DNA of 64,000 nt from the NCBI GenBank assembly GCA_036258175.1, contig DATAEE010000002.1, forward strand, positions 42,910 to 106,909. The letters are read 5' to 3'. The translations under genes were made by a program, and so were the position numbers. This DNA is from DATAEE01 sp036258175 (GTDB lineage Bacteria; Acidobacteriota; Vicinamibacteria; Vicinamibacterales; 2-12-FULL-66-21). Below the pieces are notes generated by a model. The model made no database searches and was not told the DNA's origin. It saw only the letters and a program-made list of their open reading frames with translations. Below are positions 8,338-15,903 of the stretch, one piece after another. Positions within the stretch are counted from its first letter, which is position 1. Each line of letters opens with the position of its first letter.

Positions 8338-8778
8338 GACTTCGGCGATCGTAGCACGCGATCGACCGATAGGCGATCGACCGATCGGCCGAAGTCATCG
8401 GGCGACCAATCCATTGGAGTATCTGGGTAAGGAATCGGGGAATCGGACGGTCGAGCTATCGAACTACCGGGTTATCGATGTATCGAGCTCATCGAAGAGT
8501 CGGACGATCGGCTTGTTCACGCGCGCGCTCAACCGGAGCCCGATCGCGCGATAGACAAAAATCCGATAAACAGAGAACCCGATAGACAGAGAGCCCGATA
8601 AACCGATCCCTTATCCCGATAGGTGATGGGCCGATCGCTCCATGACATCGCCCGATCGCCCGATCAACCATCGCCAGATCTGTCATCGTGGAACTGCGGT
8701 CATCAGTGCAGCCGCATTTCAGTACATGCGCCGTTTGGGCGTCGTATCGGCTATGAAGAATGAAACGAAATCCGTGAT
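8338..8778. repeat. 441-bp gene-free spacer rich in CGAT phrases, with a 16-bp repeat
   Basis: No coding sequence is supported here. The stretch is dominated by CGAT-containing phrases. At 8345-8385 CGATCGAC and CGATAGG alternate with about 15-bp spacing. At 8563-8610 a 16-bp unit (CCGATAGACAGAGAGC and close variants) occurs nearly three times. The end near 8700-8778 is ordinary sequence holding the 3' flank of the permease gene. It resembles other degenerate short-phrase spacers in this window but uses its own vocabulary. Confidence 0.6.
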
Positions 8779-11256
8779 CTACTCCACCCGCAACGCCACC
8801 GACGGATCCACCCGCATCGCGCGCCGCGCCGGCAGATAGCTGGCGAGGACCGCCGATCCGATCAGGACGAGCACAACGAGCGCGAGCGTCGGCCAATCAA
8901 TGGGCGTGACTCCAAAGAGGAGCGTCGTGAGCACGCGCGTGAGAGCCAAGGCGCCGGCGAGGCCGACCGCGACGCCGACCGCGGCGAGCAACACGCCCTG
9001 GCCCACGATCAGCCGGAGCACGCTGCCCGGCCGGGCGCCGAGCGCCATCCGGATGCCGATCTCGCGCGTCCGCTGCAGGATGCCGTAGCTCAGGACGCCG
9101 TGCACGCCGACTGCCGCCAGCGTGAGGGCCAGCGCCGCGAAGATACCGAGGACGAGCATCGTGAAGCGCCGCTGCGATACAGACCGGGCGACCGTCTCGT
9201 TCAGCGGCTCGACCGCGAAAACAGCGAGCGCCGGGTCGATCTCCCGGATCGCGGCGCGTGCCGCGGCGGCCAGCGTCAGTGGAGTCGTCGCCTTCACGAG
9301 GAGCACGCCTGAGTGAGACGGGGTCTGCGACAACGGCGCGTAAACCGCGATCGGCGCCGCCTCGGCCAGGCCGTGAAAGCGCTCGTTGGCGACGACACCC
9401 ACGATCGTGCGTGGTGTTCCCCAGAAACGAATCTGACCGCCGATCGGATCGCGGTCCTGGAAGAATTTCTGAACCGTCGCCTCGTTGATCACGGCGACTG
9501 GCGTTCCCCGCGTCGTGTCGCTCTCGCTCAAAAGCCGCCCGCGTTGTAGCTTCAGCCCGACGGTGCGGAAGTAGCCGGGCGTCACGCTCCGGACGGAAAT
9601 CTCCGGCCAGTTTTTTGCCTCCGCCTCGCGGCCCACGATCACGAAGGAGTTCGTGAATCCGGGATCCAGCGGATGGGCGCCGGCGATGGCCACACTATCG
9701 ACACCAGGCAGCGCCGCTGCGCGCCGGATCAGCGCGTCGTTGAAGGCGTGTACTTCCTTGAAGTCCGGCCACTGTTTGAAGTCCCTTGGATAGCGCGGGA
9801 CCGGAAGCTGGTATTCCGCCTTGAGGACGCCCTCGGCCGTGAAGCCGGCGTCCACTTGCTGCAGGCGCCAGAAGCTCTTGATGAGCAGACCGGCGCCGGC
9901 GAGCAGCACGACCGCCAGCGCGAGCTCGGCGACGACCAGCACCGCGCGCACGCGACTGCGGCCGCGGCCCGCGGTGCCATGGCGGCCGCCCTCACCGCGG
10001 AACGCGGCGAGCGGATCGACTCGGAGCGCCTGCAGGACCGGAAAGAGGCCAAAGATCAGTCCAACGGCGAGGGAAATGCCGACCGTGAACGCAAGCACGC
10101 GCAGATCCAGCGCGGCCTCATTCAACCTCGGCACGTCGGCCGGCGCGAGCGCCACCAGTGTTCGGAGACCAAGGAAGGCGAGGCCGACGCCCGCGGCGCC
10201 GGCCGTGATTGAGAGGACGACGCTCTCGGTGAGGAATTGCCGGGCGAGGCGCAGCGATCCGGCGCCAAGCGCCAGACGAACCGCGACCTCCCGCGCTCGT
10301 GCCGCGCCGCGCGCCAGGAGCAGGTTCGCAACGTTGACCGACGCGACGAGGAGCACGAGTCCGACGGCGCCGAGCAGCACGAACAACGCCGGTCGCACGG
10401 GTCCAAACACCACGTCCCGTAAGGGCTCGACGAACGCCCCGCGCCCGTCGTTCGCCTCTTTGTACGCGCGTTCGAGGTCGGCGGTGATGGCGGTCATCTC
10501 CGCCTGCCCGCTCTGACGCGTCGCAGAGGGCGCCAGCTTTCCGAGGACGAACATCGGGTGGGTGTCGCGGGGCGAGCTCTTCGGGTTCGGCTGCAGCGGC
10601 GTCCACACGTCGACGCGGACCCGCGTCCCTCGATCGGCGAAGGCCCGGCTGTAAGCGGCGCGCGTCAGGATCTGGAGCACGCCGAAGTCCGCCGCGTCCG
10701 CGACGACGCCCACGATCGTGTACGGCCGTTCGTTCAGCCGCAGAGTCGAGCCCACGATGGCGCGATCGCGGCCGAGCGATCGCTCCCAGAGCGACTCGCT
10801 GATCAATGCCACCTGTGGGCCGTTCGCCTGATCCTCGCCGGTGGTGAAATGCCGGCCGACGATCGGGTGGATGCCCAACATGGGCAGCAGGTCGTGGCTC
10901 ACTCGCAGGCCGGCGAGCCGGACCGGCTCGCCCGAAGCGGGCGCGAGATTCGCCTCGCCGGCGATCAGGCCGCCGAGCGTCTCGAACGTCCGGCTTCGTT
11001 GCTTGAAGTCCAGAAAATCCGGTATCGACGCCGGTTCACGCGTCGTCCCCGTATGGCGATCGGTCTCCCACACCATCGCGAGCCGGTCGAGATCGGCCAC
11101 CGGCGCCGGGCGCAGGAGCACACCGTCGACGACGCTGAAAATCGCGGTGTTCGCGCCGATCCCGAGCGCGAGCGTCAGGATGGCAACCACGGTGAATCCG
11201 CGGTCGGCGACGAGCTGGCGGACCGCGAACCGAAGGTCCTGAAGGAACGCGTACAT
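8779..11256 (-). CDS. ADOP-type duplicated orphan ABC permease (MacB/FtsX-like)
   Basis: Membrane protein of 825 residues with two MacB-core plus FtsX units, matching the acidobacterial duplicated orphan permease family. The N-terminus has a cytoplasmic helix and TM1 (FTVVAILTLALGIGANTAIF), followed by a periplasmic core (VVDGVLLRPAP, GIHPIVGRHFT). A central FtsX block lies near residues 280-420, a second core near 470-640, and a last three-helix FtsX block ends in the MRVDPSVALRVE signature. No ATPase gene is adjacent, as expected for this family. The function is unknown; mechanotransmission or export is assumed from MacB. This gene is one of the strongest lineage hints in the window. Confidence 0.92.
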   Translation of the reverse strand: MYAFLQDLRFAVRQLVADRGFTVVAILTLALGIGANTAIFSVVDGVLLRPAPVADLDRLAMVWETDRHTGTTREPASIPDFLDFKQRSRTFETLGGLIAGEANLAPASGEPVRLAGLRVSHDLLPMLGIHPIVGRHFTTGEDQANGPQVALISESLWERSLGRDRAIVGSTLRLNERPYTIVGVVADAADFGVLQILTRAAYSRAFADRGTRVRVDVWTPLQPNPKSSPRDTHPMFVLGKLAPSATRQSGQAEMTAITADLERAYKEANDGRGAFVEPLRDVVFGPVRPALFVLLGAVGLVLLVASVNVANLLLARGAARAREVAVRLALGAGSLRLARQFLTESVVLSITAGAAGVGLAFLGLRTLVALAPADVPRLNEAALDLRVLAFTVGISLAVGLIFGLFPVLQALRVDPLAAFRGEGGRHGTAGRGRSRVRAVLVVAELALAVVLLAGAGLLIKSFWRLQQVDAGFTAEGVLKAEYQLPVPRYPRDFKQWPDFKEVHAFNDALIRRAAALPGVDSVAIAGAHPLDPGFTNSFVIVGREAEAKNWPEISVRSVTPGYFRTVGLKLQRGRLLSESDTTRGTPVAVINEATVQKFFQDRDPIGGQIRFWGTPRTIVGVVANERFHGLAEAAPIAVYAPLSQTPSHSGVLLVKATTPLTLAAAARAAIREIDPALAVFAVEPLNETVARSVSQRRFTMLVLGIFAALALTLAAVGVHGVLSYGILQRTREIGIRMALGARPGSVLRLIVGQGVLLAAVGVAVGLAGALALTRVLTTLLFGVTPIDWPTLALVVLVLIGSAVLASYLPARRAMRVDPSVALRVE

Positions 11257-11311
11257 GAGTCCTCCGTCAGGAACTCAGACGGTTGAGCGAAGGTGAAGGT
11301 TTCTTAGCGGA

Positions 11312-11614
11312 CTAGTACTCGGGCCGTTTGCGGGGCGCGCGGCGGACCTTGAAGAACGAGCAGTCGGGGCACCAGGCTTCGGCGTTGAACCCCTCGCGTC
11401 CCGCCATCGGCAGCACGTCCCGGTGCGTGCAGAACTGGCCGTCCTCGGGCTGGGCCCGCCACCGGCAGCTCTTGAACCGCTCGACGGCCGGCGACTGCGG
11501 CGGCGCGGCGGGCACGTCAGCTCCCGACGTCTCCACCGTGGACGGCGGGTTGGGCGCGGGCGAGGGGCCCGGCGACGGCGGAATGATGAGCGTCTTGGGA
11601 TCCTCGGGCATCAT
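11312..11614 (-). CDS. Small Cys-rich protein coupled to the RNA helicase
   Basis: A 100-residue protein of unknown function. The N-terminal half is Pro-rich and disordered-looking. The C-terminal half has four cysteines (FKSCRW, CTHRDV, CPDCSFF) that could bind a metal ion, ending in a basic tail (RRAPRKRPEY). The ATG at 11614 overlaps the stop of the upstream helicase gene (ATGA), so the frame is very likely translated. A nucleic-acid-binding accessory role is inference from the neighbour and the basic Cys-rich end. Confidence 0.6.
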   Translation of the reverse strand: MMPEDPKTLIIPPSPGPSPAPNPPSTVETSGADVPAAPPQSPAVERFKSCRWRAQPEDGQFCTHRDVLPMAGREGFNAEAWCPDCSFFKVRRAPRKRPEY

Positions 11615-12975
11615 GACTGAAGAGCGGATGGCTCAGCACCGCCGTGCCGGGCGGGCCTCTCAGGCCCGCCATGAAGTTTCAGGTTGAACGTCTGCTCGAG
11701 CGCGGCCAGCGCGCGCCGCTCTTCGGGAGCGACGAGCGTCAAGGCCGTTCCGGTAGCCTCGGCCCGCCCCGTCCGGCCGACGCGGTGGACATAGGCGTCC
11801 AGATCCGTCGGCACCTCGAAATTGACCACGTGCGAGATGCCGTCCACGTCGATGCCGCGCGCGGCGACGTCGGTCGCCACAAGCACGCGGAACCGTCCGG
11901 CGCGGAACCCCTCAATGGCCGCGGTACGCTGCGGCTGCGTCCGATCGGCGTGCAGCGACGCGGTCGGAAGCCCCGCCGACTGCAGACGACGCGCGAGCCG
12001 CTCCGCGCCGATCTTCGTTCGCGCGAAGATGAGAACGGGGCCGCCGGTCCGTTTGAGGAATTTAATCAGCCACTCCACCTTCTCGCCTGACGAAGAGACT
12101 TGCTGCACGGTGTGCGTGATCGTCACGGCCGGCGCGCCCGCCGCGCCAACCTGGAGGTACTTCGCGTCTCTGGTGATCTCGCGCGCCTGCGCCATCATTT
12201 CCGCAGGCATGGTAGCTGAGAAGAGCAGTGTCTGTCGCTTGTCCGCCGGCGGCAGCGCGGCGACGATGCGTCGGACGTCAGGCCAGAAGCCCATGTCCAT
12301 CATCCGATCCGCTTCGTCGAGAACGAGGATCTCGATCCCGTCGAAGTTGAAGCCATTCACGCCGCCCGTCCGCATGTGGTCGATCAGCCGGCCGGGCGTG
12401 GCGACGACGATGTCGACGCCCGCTTCGAGCGCGCGCGACTGAGGGTTCATCGGCACACCGCCGTAGATCGCGACGCTCGTCAGCGGCGTGTGATAGATGA
12501 GCCCCTGGACGTCGTCCTCGATCTGCACGCAAAGCTCGCGCGTGGGCGCGAGCACGAGCATCCGTGTACGACTTGTCGTTGTGGTGCCCGGCTTCAGCCG
12601 GGCTTCGGCGTCGCTGTTCAGAAGATGCTGGAACGCGGGCAGCAGGAATGCGAGCGTCTTGCCGGTTCCGGTCGCCGCGCAGCCGATCACATCCTGGCGC
12701 GCGAGCGCAATCGGAATCACCGCGCTCTGAATCGGCGTCGTCTGCTCGAACTGGCGATCGTGGACGCCGGACAGTAACTGGGGCAAGAGCGGTAGCGTCG
12801 CGAAGGGAATCGGCTTCGTGTCGCACTCGTGCGGAGCAACGCCGGGGTGCGCAGACGTCCTCGGGTGACGCGGCGCGGCATGTCCGTGCCCGTGGTGCGA
12901 CCCGCGGGGTCCGTTTCGCCGCCGGCGGCCGCCGGGACCGGGCGACTGTTTCGATCGGGTGTGTTGGTGATGCAA
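11611..12975 (-). CDS. DEAD-box RNA helicase (RhlE-like)
   Basis: ATP-dependent RNA helicase, 454 residues. Motifs in order: Q-motif region (FEQTTPIQSAVIP), I (AATGTGKT), Ia (APTRELCVQ), Ib (ATPGRLIDHM), II (VLDEADRMMDMGF), III (FSAT), IV (LIFARTKIGAERLA), V (ATDVAARGID) and VI (HRVGRTGR). The His/Arg-rich first 45 residues could bind RNA. Two repeat-derived segments are visible: ARLKPGTTTT between motifs I and Ia (hairpin at 12587-12602) and the C-terminal GGPERPARHGG (hairpin at 11650-11670). The gene starts 6 nt after the infA stop and ends in an ATGA overlap, so infA, helicase and the Cys-rich gene form an operon. The exact start is uncertain. Confidence 0.93.
   Translation of the reverse strand: MHHQHTRSKQSPGPGGRRRRNGPRGSHHGHGHAAPRHPRTSAHPGVAPHECDTKPIPFATLPLLPQLLSGVHDRQFEQTTPIQSAVIPIALARQDVIGCAATGTGKTLAFLLPAFQHLLNSDAEARLKPGTTTTSRTRMLVLAPTRELCVQIEDDVQGLIYHTPLTSVAIYGGVPMNPQSRALEAGVDIVVATPGRLIDHMRTGGVNGFNFDGIEILVLDEADRMMDMGFWPDVRRIVAALPPADKRQTLLFSATMPAEMMAQAREITRDAKYLQVGAAGAPAVTITHTVQQVSSSGEKVEWLIKFLKRTGGPVLIFARTKIGAERLARRLQSAGLPTASLHADRTQPQRTAAIEGFRAGRFRVLVATDVAARGIDVDGISHVVNFEVPTDLDAYVHRVGRTGRAEATGTALTLVAPEERRALAALEQTFNLKLHGGPERPARHGGAEPSALQS
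11650..11670. repeat. REP-like hairpin at the 3' end of the helicase gene
   Basis: A perfect 9-bp stem: GGCGGGCCT and AGGCCCGCC separated by CTC. It lies inside the last codons of the helicase gene and supplies a Gly/Pro/Arg tail. It could also attenuate transcription into the downstream Cys-rich gene. Confidence 0.55.
12587..12602. repeat. REP-like hairpin inside the helicase gene
   Basis: CCCGGCT and AGCCGGG arms separated by TC. Read in frame on the minus strand it encodes part of ARLKPGTTTT, an insertion in a loop between helicase motifs I and Ia where family members normally need no such residues. Confidence 0.55.
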
Positions 12976-12981
12976 GCTAGT

Positions 12982-13200
12982 TCAGCGGGCGCGGAAGGTG
13001 ATGATGCCTCGAACCGGGTCGTACGGCGAAACGCCAACCGTTACCCGATCGCCCGGCACCACCTTGATGCGGAACCGGCGCATACGGCCGCTCAGCTGCG
13101 CGAGCACTTCGTGGCCGGAGTCGCATTGGACGCGATAGAGGCCGCCGCTGTGGACTGCCACGACCGTGCCCTGCACATCAATCAGATCATCCTTACTCAA
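12982..13200 (-). CDS. infA: Translation initiation factor IF-1
   Basis: S1/OB-fold initiation factor that sits in the ribosomal A site during initiation. With a TTG start at 13200 the product is exactly 72 residues, the canonical IF-1 length, and begins (L/M)SKDDLIDVQGTV. Typical features follow: HEVLAQLSGRMRRFRIKVVPGDRV and a C-terminal RGIITFR. A GGAG lies about 11 nt upstream of the TTG. The open frame extends to an ATG-less upstream region at 13278, but that extension has no family match. Here infA leads an operon with a DEAD-box helicase, outside any ribosomal protein cluster. Confidence 0.93.
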   Translation of the reverse strand: MSKDDLIDVQGTVVAVHSGGLYRVQCDSGHEVLAQLSGRMRRFRIKVVPGDRVTVGVSPYDPVRGIITFRAR

Positions 13201-13304
13201 TCCCTGTCTGTCTCCTTCGACGCCGCAGCCCGCATTATGCGTGGAATCGGCGGCCGGAATCCAAACATTGTGCCACATTCCGACTGGGGCTGCAAAGCTT
13301 TGAG

Positions 13305-15878
13305 TTATAACCTTTTGACCGCCTCCTCCACCTGTCGAGCGAGAGCCGGGAAATCATCTCCCGTCAGATAGAGCGGTTGACCGAAGGCGACGCGCGCCCG
13401 TCCGGGCGTTGCCATCTTGGCCTTCTGGTGCAGGATCTTGTCGAGCCCTTCGAGCCGGACGGGAACGACGGGAACGTTCAGCCGGGAGGCGATCATCCCT
13501 ACCCCGGGCCGGAATGTGCCGATGTCGCCCGTCAGCGTCCGCAGTCCTTCCGGGAAGATCAGGACCGAATAGCCTTCGCCGATGAGCTCTCCGATATAGC
13601 GCAGCGTCTGCCGGGCACCGGCCTCGCGCTGAGGTAGCGGAAACGCGTTGAAGAACAGCGACGCCAGGTAGTAGTTGAGGCTGTTGGTCAGCCAGGCACG
13701 GCGGCCGAAGTGTTCCGGAAAGAAGTGCGCCTTGAAGAATTCCTTCGCCATCGCCGGTGCAACCCGATACCTGAACCGCGCCGGAAGCGCCGCCACGATG
13801 GCGGGCGTGTCCATGTGGCTCTGATGATTAGCGGCGAAGAGGACCGGGCTCGTCAGTTTGTCGAGATGCTCCAGGCCGTCGACGCGAATCGACGCGAAGA
13901 TTCTCGCGATCGGCAGAATCCATGTCGGCAGGCTGATCCGGCGGATCGCGCGCGCGGGCAGCGAACGGTTCCAGGAAGGGAAATCGATCGGCTCCGCGGC
14001 CAGAGGGCGGAGGCCAGCGGCCCTCGGCGCGGCCTCTGCCTTCTGATCCCCGGCCTCCCGTCCCCGGGCTCCGGCAGTGCCGACGAGCGCCGACAACTCA
14101 CCTACGGTGCGCACACCGGAAAACGCCGCTTCATCGATCGTCGTCTCGAAGGCTTCTTCGAGCGCCATCATCAGCTCGACCCGTTCGAGCGAGCTGAGAC
14201 CGAGCGCTTCGAGGGTCGTCTCCGGGAAAATGTCCCGCGTGCTGACGAACCGGCGCAGAACGTCTTCGACGCTCTTCGCGTGAACAGGCGCGCCGGCCCC
14301 GGTCGATCCCTGTGCGACCCAGCGCTGAAGCTCGCGCCGCTTCAGCTTTCGGGTGCCCTCGGTGCGCGGCAGTTCAGCGCCCGGCCAGGTCGAGACGCCA
14401 CGGATGCGCTGGTAGTCCTCGAGACGCGCGTTGGCCGCTGCGACGATCGCTTCGACGCTCGCGTCCGGTTGGACGACGAGCACGGCGTGCACCCGTTCTT
14501 CGGCGGCCGCGCCCGTCGCTGACGCGCCCACGACAGCTGCCTCCTTGACGCCTGGCTGCGCCTCGAGCGCGCGTTCCACATCCTCCGGAAAGACGTTCAG
14601 CCCCTCCGGCGTGACGATCATTTCTTTCTTGCGGCCGCGGATCGTCAACCGCCCTTCGGCGTCGAGCGCGCCGACGTCGCCGGTATGAAGCCAGCCGTCC
14701 TCGAACGCGCGCGCCGTTTCGTCCGGCGCGGCGTAATAGCCGGTGGTCACGTTGTCACCGCGAACCAGGATCTCGCCATCGGGCGCGATCCTGACCTGGA
14801 CGCCGGCGATCGGTGCGCCGACCGTGCCCCGCGAGGTACGGAACGGGTGGTTGAGGGTGACGATGGGTGCGGTCTCCGTGAGGCCGTAGCCCTGGACCAC
14901 CACGTACCCGAGCTTCGACCAGAACGCTTCCAGCTCGGGGTCGAGCGGCGCGGCGCCGACAACGATGCTCCAGAACTTCCAGCCGAAGAGCCGATGGACA
15001 CGTCGGTAGCGCCACCAGCGTTTGGCCCAGTGCTCTCCTTGAGCCGGGGGTTCCGCCGCTTCTGGAACGAGCCGCAACACGTGATCCCGCAATACCTCGA
15101 GGACCTTCGGCACGCAGACGAGCACCGACACACGGCGCGATTTGATCTGCCGGACGATCTCCTGAGGGTTGTAGCCGTGAATGAAGACGACGACCCCGGG
15201 AAGCATCGGCGGCACGAACGTGGCCATCGCCTGCCCGAACATGTGGCTGAGCGGCAGCAGATTGAGGAAGCGAATCGGAAAGAACGGCCAGCCGTATTTG
15301 CGGTACTTGATGACCTCTCGCTCGATCGGGACGATGTTGGCGAGGATGTTCCGGTGCGTGATGATCACGCCCTTCGGATCCGCGGTCGCGCCGGACGTGA
15401 AAATGATCTCCGCAGTATCGGTCGGTTGGATAGGGTTTACCGACGGTGTAGGCCCGACGTTCAGATCGGGCGTGTTCGAATTACCCGAGATCTCCGAAAT
15501 TGGCCAGATGTTGAAGGCGCCATCGAGCGCGGCGCGATCGACCTCGTTCCCGACGAGGACAACGCGCGCGGACACCTTGTCCGCGATCCGTTCGAGATAT
15601 TCAGCCGACGCGCGGTAGTCGATCGGAACGAGCACGGCGCCCTCGAGCAACGCGCCCCACAGCGCCACGACCCACTCGGCGCGATTCTCGCTCCAGATGA
15701 CGACGGCGTCGCCTTTGTGGACGCCGTGATTTTTCAGCCGTTGCGCGAACGCGCGCGCCAGCACCGCGATCTCCGCGTACGTGTACGTCCGGACCCGATA
15801 TCCGTCGTCGTGCGCGATGAACGGCCCGTCGAGCTCGGCGAGGCTGTCGAAGTAGTCGACGAGCGTGTCCCGGCGCAT
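13305..15878 (-). CDS. Acyl-CoA/ACP synthetase - ACP - PlsC acyltransferase fusion
   Basis: Trifunctional 857-residue protein. Residues about 1-510 are an AMP-forming acyl ligase (IIFTSGATADPKGVIITH, VVQGYGLTETAP, TGDVGALDAEGRLTIRGRKK, with the Lys of RTEGTRKLKR). Residues about 530-605 are an acyl-carrier domain whose LGLSSLERVEL supplies the phosphopantetheine Ser. Residues about 655-857 are a PlsC-type acyltransferase with NHQSHMD and FPEGLRTLTG. It should activate a fatty acid, load it and transfer it to a lysophospholipid, much as E. coli Aas does, but the domain order is reversed and a carrier domain is added. A decayed REP-like sequence (15451-15471) sits in the ligase domain. The start shares a short divergent region with the next gene. 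Confidence 0.9.
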   Translation of the reverse strand: MRRDTLVDYFDSLAELDGPFIAHDDGYRVRTYTYAEIAVLARAFAQRLKNHGVHKGDAVVIWSENRAEWVVALWGALLEGAVLVPIDYRASAEYLERIADKVSARVVLVGNEVDRAALDGAFNIWPISEISGNSNTPDLNVGPTPSVNPIQPTDTAEIIFTSGATADPKGVIITHRNILANIVPIEREVIKYRKYGWPFFPIRFLNLLPLSHMFGQAMATFVPPMLPGVVVFIHGYNPQEIVRQIKSRRVSVLVCVPKVLEVLRDHVLRLVPEAAEPPAQGEHWAKRWWRYRRVHRLFGWKFWSIVVGAAPLDPELEAFWSKLGYVVVQGYGLTETAPIVTLNHPFRTSRGTVGAPIAGVQVRIAPDGEILVRGDNVTTGYYAAPDETARAFEDGWLHTGDVGALDAEGRLTIRGRKKEMIVTPEGLNVFPEDVERALEAQPGVKEAAVVGASATGAAAEERVHAVLVVQPDASVEAIVAAANARLEDYQRIRGVSTWPGAELPRTEGTRKLKRRELQRWVAQGSTGAGAPVHAKSVEDVLRRFVSTRDIFPETTLEALGLSSLERVELMMALEEAFETTIDEAAFSGVRTVGELSALVGTAGARGREAGDQKAEAAPRAAGLRPLAAEPIDFPSWNRSLPARAIRRISLPTWILPIARIFASIRVDGLEHLDKLTSPVLFAANHQSHMDTPAIVAALPARFRYRVAPAMAKEFFKAHFFPEHFGRRAWLTNSLNYYLASLFFNAFPLPQREAGARQTLRYIGELIGEGYSVLIFPEGLRTLTGDIGTFRPGVGMIASRLNVPVVPVRLEGLDKILHQKAKMATPGRARVAFGQPLYLTGDDFPALARQVEEAVKRL
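15452..15471. repeat. Decayed REP-family copy inside the acyl ligase domain
   Basis: GTAGGCCCGAC and ATCGGGCGTG flank a short loop; the stem core is GCCCGA with TCGGGC. Nearly the same words flank the spacer element at 19958-20028, and a reverse copy lies at 23405-23439, so this looks like a coding-region copy of an intergenic family. Confidence 0.4.
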
Positions 15879-15888
15879 GCGATGACAT

Positions 15889-15894
15889 TATGAT
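15889..15894 (+). promoter_or_regulatory. Divergent -10 region, leaderless type
   Basis: TATGAT (15889-15894) lies 9 nt before the ATG at 15904. On the other strand CATAAT (plus 15887-15892) lies 8 nt before the ATG of the ligase fusion at 15878. The 25-bp gap leaves almost no 5' leader for either gene. No clear -35 is visible. Confidence 0.4.
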
Positions 15895-15903
15895 ACGGAC
15901 CTG

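Noticed and set aside
8489..8896. Small open frames in the 8338-8778 spacer
   Set aside because: They consist of CGAT-type repeat words and run into the permease gene in another frame.
14685..15893. 402-codon plus-strand open frame
   Set aside because: Antisense to the ligase domain of the acyl ligase fusion, with Arg/Asp-rich composition and no domain.
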